This document shows positions 61,634-64,000 of a DNA stretch of 64,000 nt, piece by piece. The DNA is taken from positions 434,001 through 498,000 of the forward strand of contig NZ_MTSE01000003.1 in NCBI RefSeq assembly GCF_002154225.1, written 5' to 3'. Each line of letters opens with the position of its first letter. The first letter of the stretch is position 1. The position numbers were made by a program, and so were the translations under genes. The stretch is from Hymenobacter crusticola (GTDB lineage: Bacteria; Bacteroidota; Bacteroidia; Cytophagales; Hymenobacteraceae). The notes under the pieces were generated by a model. That model made no database searches, had not been told where the DNA came from, and saw nothing but the letters and a program-made list of their open reading frames with translations.

Positions 61634-61665
61634 CAAATGACAGTTTTAAAACACGCAAATGACAG
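61634..61665 (+). promoter_or_regulatory. candidate operator of the Xre/RES operon
   Basis: The direct repeat CAAATGACAG occurs at 61634-61643 and 61656-61665, the second copy spanning the antitoxin start codon. The palindrome GTTTTAAAAC lies at 61643-61652 between them. Antitoxins of this class usually bind their own promoter. Confidence 0.45.
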
Positions 61666-62111
61666 CCATTCGTAAAACGCCAGTTGCTACCATGGTCGAG
61701 CTGATGGGCGGCGGCAACGTTATTCCCCAATTGGTGCACAACGAGTTGGATCTATTGATGGTAGCCGTAAAGGGCCTTTCGGTGCAGGCGGTGCGCACGT
61801 TGCAGCGCCGTATGCAGTTTTCCAATAAGGAAATCAGCGAACTACTCGCTATTTCGGAAAGCACCCTCGCCCGGCGCGAACAAAACAAGCGCGCCCTGAC
61901 CCGCGACGAGGCCGAAAAAACGATCCAGCTTTCCGCCGTGATGGCCAAGGGACTGGAGGTATTCGAAGAGGAAGACGACTTTCGGCACTGGCTCGAAACC
62001 GACAACGTGGCCCTAGGGGGTATCCGGCCGAAGGACCTGCTCACCTCCGCCATCGGGCGCGACCAAGTACGCGACCTGCTAGGTCGTATTCAGTACGGTA
62101 TTTATTCCTAA
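61659..62111 (+). CDS. Xre/MbcA/ParS-type antitoxin
   Basis: This 150-residue antitoxin has an Xre-like helix-turn-helix in the middle (FSNKEISELLAISESTLARREQ, about 55-78) and a C-terminal toxin-binding domain (MAKGLEVFEEEDDFRHWLETDNVALGGIRPKDLL). The RES toxin gene starts 9 bases after its stop, the standard order for this type II system. It should neutralise the toxin and repress the operon. Confidence 0.9.
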   Translation: MTAIRKTPVATMVELMGGGNVIPQLVHNELDLLMVAVKGLSVQAVRTLQRRMQFSNKEISELLAISESTLARREQNKRALTRDEAEKTIQLSAVMAKGLEVFEEEDDFRHWLETDNVALGGIRPKDLLTSAIGRDQVRDLLGRIQYGIYS

Positions 62112-62120
62112 CGCCGGCGT

Positions 62121-62573
62121 ATGCGCCTATACCGGTTGGGCAAGCACCCCTATATTCTGGATATAACGGGCCAGGGCGGCCTCTTTCACAACGGCCGTTG
62201 GCACGAGCAAGGCACGCGGATTCTGTACACTTCCGAGCACCTTTCGCTAGCCAAGTTAGAAGTGCTAGCCAATGCCTCGACGCTACCCAAAAACTATTTT
62301 GCCCTGACGCTAGAAGTTCCCACCGACGCTACCGTAAAGACAGTAGCAGTAACCGATCTGCCACCAAATTGGGCGGCAATGCCTTATCCGCAGGAGCTAG
62401 CGCTTATCACCCGCGAGTGGATCGAGCAAGCGCAGTACTGGCTGATGCGCGTGCCATCGGCACACTCACCAACGGAGTGGAATTACTTGTTCAATCCGCT
62501 GCACCCTGCTCATGCCCAACTCAAAGTCATTTCCGTGGAGCCTCATCCATTTGACCCACGACTCAAGAACTAG
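62121..62573 (+). CDS. RES-domain toxin (NAD-degrading)
   Basis: This 150-residue protein has the RES family residues: Arg in GRWHEQGTRILYTSE, Glu in the same stretch, and the Ser/Asn region NYLFNPLHP near the C-terminus. RES toxins have an ADP-ribosyltransferase-like fold and deplete cellular NAD. It is co-transcribed with the Xre antitoxin upstream. It is convergent with kptA, whose product also uses NAD. Confidence 0.88.
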   Translation: MRLYRLGKHPYILDITGQGGLFHNGRWHEQGTRILYTSEHLSLAKLEVLANASTLPKNYFALTLEVPTDATVKTVAVTDLPPNWAAMPYPQELALITREWIEQAQYWLMRVPSAHSPTEWNYLFNPLHPAHAQLKVISVEPHPFDPRLKN

Positions 62574-62597
62574 ATGGGACACCAACCTAGACCTCGG

Positions 62598-63149
62598 TTA
62601 GTCCGCTAGCTCCCGCAAGAAGGCCGACGGCACCTGATCTACCAGCCAAACGCCATTGCCTGACTCGTACAATACAGAACCAGCGCTGTGCAAAGCCGCC
62701 GCATCAATTGCCAACAGCACCGGCTTACCACGCCGTGCTCCTACCCGCCGCGCAGTTTCTACATCAGGGGAAAGATGCACATGGTGCCGGCTCATCTTCT
62801 GCAACCCCTCTTGCCAAATGGCGGGCAACGCCGCCGCTACCGTACCGTGATATAACACAGCTGGTGGCACTGCCGGGGCTAGCTGCAAATCGACCGGCAC
62901 ACTGTGGCCTTGCTGCGCCCGAATGAGTGTGCCAGTAGCATCGAAAGCAAAGCGTTTCTTATCGCTAGTAGTAACAATTTCAGATAGCTCCAAATGGGTC
63001 AACGGCTGACCCTGACGCGTACAAGCTTCTAGCAATTCTGCAACAGGTATCCAGCCTCCTTCCCTTAGCTCTAAGCCTATTGTTTCCGGTTCGTGCCGTA
63101 AGTATTTGCTTAAGAACTTGCTAAGCATGATTTGCCTATTTTTATTCAT
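62598..63149 (-). CDS. kptA: RNA 2'-phosphotransferase (Tpt1/KptA)
   Basis: This protein of about 183 residues removes an internal 2'-phosphate from RNA by transferring it to NAD. Signatures are LSKFLSKYLRHEPETIGL, an early Arg/His pair, YHGTVAAALPAIWQEGLQKMSRHHVHLS and a late GVWLVDQVPSAFL. I chose the ATG at 63149 because the first codon of the longer frame is TTG. In bacteria the natural substrate is unsettled; RNA repair after ligation is one idea. Confidence 0.9.
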   Translation of the reverse strand: MNKNRQIMLSKFLSKYLRHEPETIGLELREGGWIPVAELLEACTRQGQPLTHLELSEIVTTSDKKRFAFDATGTLIRAQQGHSVPVDLQLAPAVPPAVLYHGTVAAALPAIWQEGLQKMSRHHVHLSPDVETARRVGARRGKPVLLAIDAAALHSAGSVLYESGNGVWLVDQVPSAFLRELAD

Positions 63150-63184
63150 TTGTTGCAATACGTAATATTATACATTTGGGCAAG

Positions 63185-64000
63185 TTAATCAATAACCGGA
63201 TGCCGCTGAAATTCACGCGTGCGGTCGAACAAATAACGCAACGTTTCGTGGGTCCGCCAGGGACGCCCCCCAACCAATTCCGCCACCGCCATCATCTTCG
63301 GATTAAAGTCGCCGATCCAGTTCATCACAGTTTGCTTGTAGGGCACGGCCCCTGGTTTCTGCACGAGCTGCGCCGTGGCATACACCAACGCGGCCTCTAC
63401 CCCTTTACGCTGATGTTCGGGCACCACGCCAAACACAACGCCGAACATGGTTTCCACCGTACCCCGCCACTGATAGTATTTAAACCTGATCTTCTGCCAC
63501 CAACCTAGCTTGCCATTAAGGTGACGGATAATTTCATTGATTTCAGGGAGATTGATGTAAAAGGCCACTGGTTCCCCATCATAATAGCCAAACCAGATGA
63601 TGCGCTCATCCAGGATGTCGAGCATGGAACGCATCATTTTGCGGGCCGTCTCCGAGGTCATCGGTTTCACTCCGCTGTGCTTCACCCACGCTTTGTTGTA
63701 AATGGTGCGTAGGTCTTCCGCGTAACGGGCCCATTTCCTTTTGCGCATGTGCCGAAAATGGTAGCGTGTATCCTTCACAATGCGCTCTGCCCGCGCTAGC
63801 ACAGCCGGGCGTAGCTGCTCATTGACTGTTCGGTAATACGAAATCTGCCGGTAGAACGTCTCAAATCCGTAGTTCCGGAAGAGCTTTTCGTAATACGGCG
63901 GATTATAGTTAGCCCCGTAGATAGGAGAACCGAAGTTTTCGGTCACCAAGCCCCACCACCGGTCCCGGTCACCGAAGTTGACGGGGCCATCCATCATGGT
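63185..64000 (-). CDS. GNAT-like acyltransferase family protein, 5' partial
   Basis: The frame is open to the right edge of the window. The visible 271 residues start in a motif (MMDGPVNFGDRDRWWGL ... YNPPYYEKLFRNYGFETFY) that lies about 100 residues into full-length relatives as I recall them. The rest fits an acyl-CoA N-acyltransferase fold (GYYDGEPVAFYINLP; VVPEHQRKGVEAALVY). The substrate is unknown. The true start is beyond the window. Confidence 0.65.
   Translation of the reverse strand, partial: TMMDGPVNFGDRDRWWGLVTENFGSPIYGANYNPPYYEKLFRNYGFETFYRQISYYRTVNEQLRPAVLARAERIVKDTRYHFRHMRKRKWARYAEDLRTIYNKAWVKHSGVKPMTSETARKMMRSMLDILDERIIWFGYYDGEPVAFYINLPEINEIIRHLNGKLGWWQKIRFKYYQWRGTVETMFGVVFGVVPEHQRKGVEAALVYATAQLVQKPGAVPYKQTVMNWIGDFNPKMMAVAELVGGRPWRTHETLRYLFDRTREFQRHPVID

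Overview
The window reads as chromosome of a high-GC Bacteroidota, most likely Hymenobacter or a close Hymenobacteraceae relative. The evidence is a SusC/SusD pair, a T9SS C-terminal sorting domain, Bacteroidota-type -7 boxes (TAnnTTTG), a bifunctional hisB, a gyrA-TPR pair, weak Shine-Dalgarno sites, and intergenic inverted repeats of kinds I associate with Hymenobacter. The tetranucleotide CTAG, which is scarce in most bacteria, is common here. I saw no rRNA, no intact tRNA, no CRISPR array and no insertion sequence.

Layout. 0-9.2 kb (+): envelope operon (TPR protein, outer-membrane barrel, HU/SPOR protein, ExbB, ExbD, TonB-like protein), then folC and trmB. 9.3-24.5 kb (mostly -): a TrpF-like gene, then a phosphorus-acquisition block. 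The block holds a TIGR03364-type FAD oxidoreductase, an XRE-cupin regulator, a divergent PhnX-like HAD hydrolase, two alkaline-phosphatase-superfamily enzymes, SusD, SusC, a PhnZ-like HD oxygenase, an OPA-type MFS transporter and a phytase-like lipoprotein. It looks like a SusCD utilization locus in which phosphonate and phosphoester enzymes replace glycosidases. 25-34.5 kb: a Lys/Ala-rich protein, mnmA, a lipoprotein, an S8 protease with T9SS tail, rpe overlapping a TonB-dependent receptor gene, and a DUF2911 protein.

34.6-44.2 kb (+): a histidine operon hisGDC-[kinase-Thg1]-BHAF(IE). It is preceded by a promoter, a 40-aa leader peptide with six His codons within eight, and a terminator-like hairpin, which together look like an attenuator. 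A polynucleotide-kinase-like gene and a tRNA-His guanylyltransferase (Thg1) gene sit between hisC and hisB. Nearly every long spacer inside the operon carries its own, different inverted repeat.

44.5-53.5 kb: a small unknown protein, a multi-PAS histidine kinase, and an envelope-glycan set (GT2, double LAB_N protein, sugar epimerase, GDPD, ArnT-like GT39). 53.6-55.6 kb: an AT-rich patch with an unrecognised winged-helix-like protein and AAGTAT repeats upstream of it. 55.6-64 kb: a TPR protein, gyrA, a small lipoprotein, a truncated TlpA-like gene, an HD hydrolase, an Xre/RES toxin-antitoxin pair, KptA and an edge-truncated acyltransferase-like gene.

The main candidates for something undescribed are the SusCD-linked phosphonate locus, the his leader, and the 5'-end tRNA maintenance pair inside the his operon. 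All functions are inferred from reading the sequence; no database search was run.
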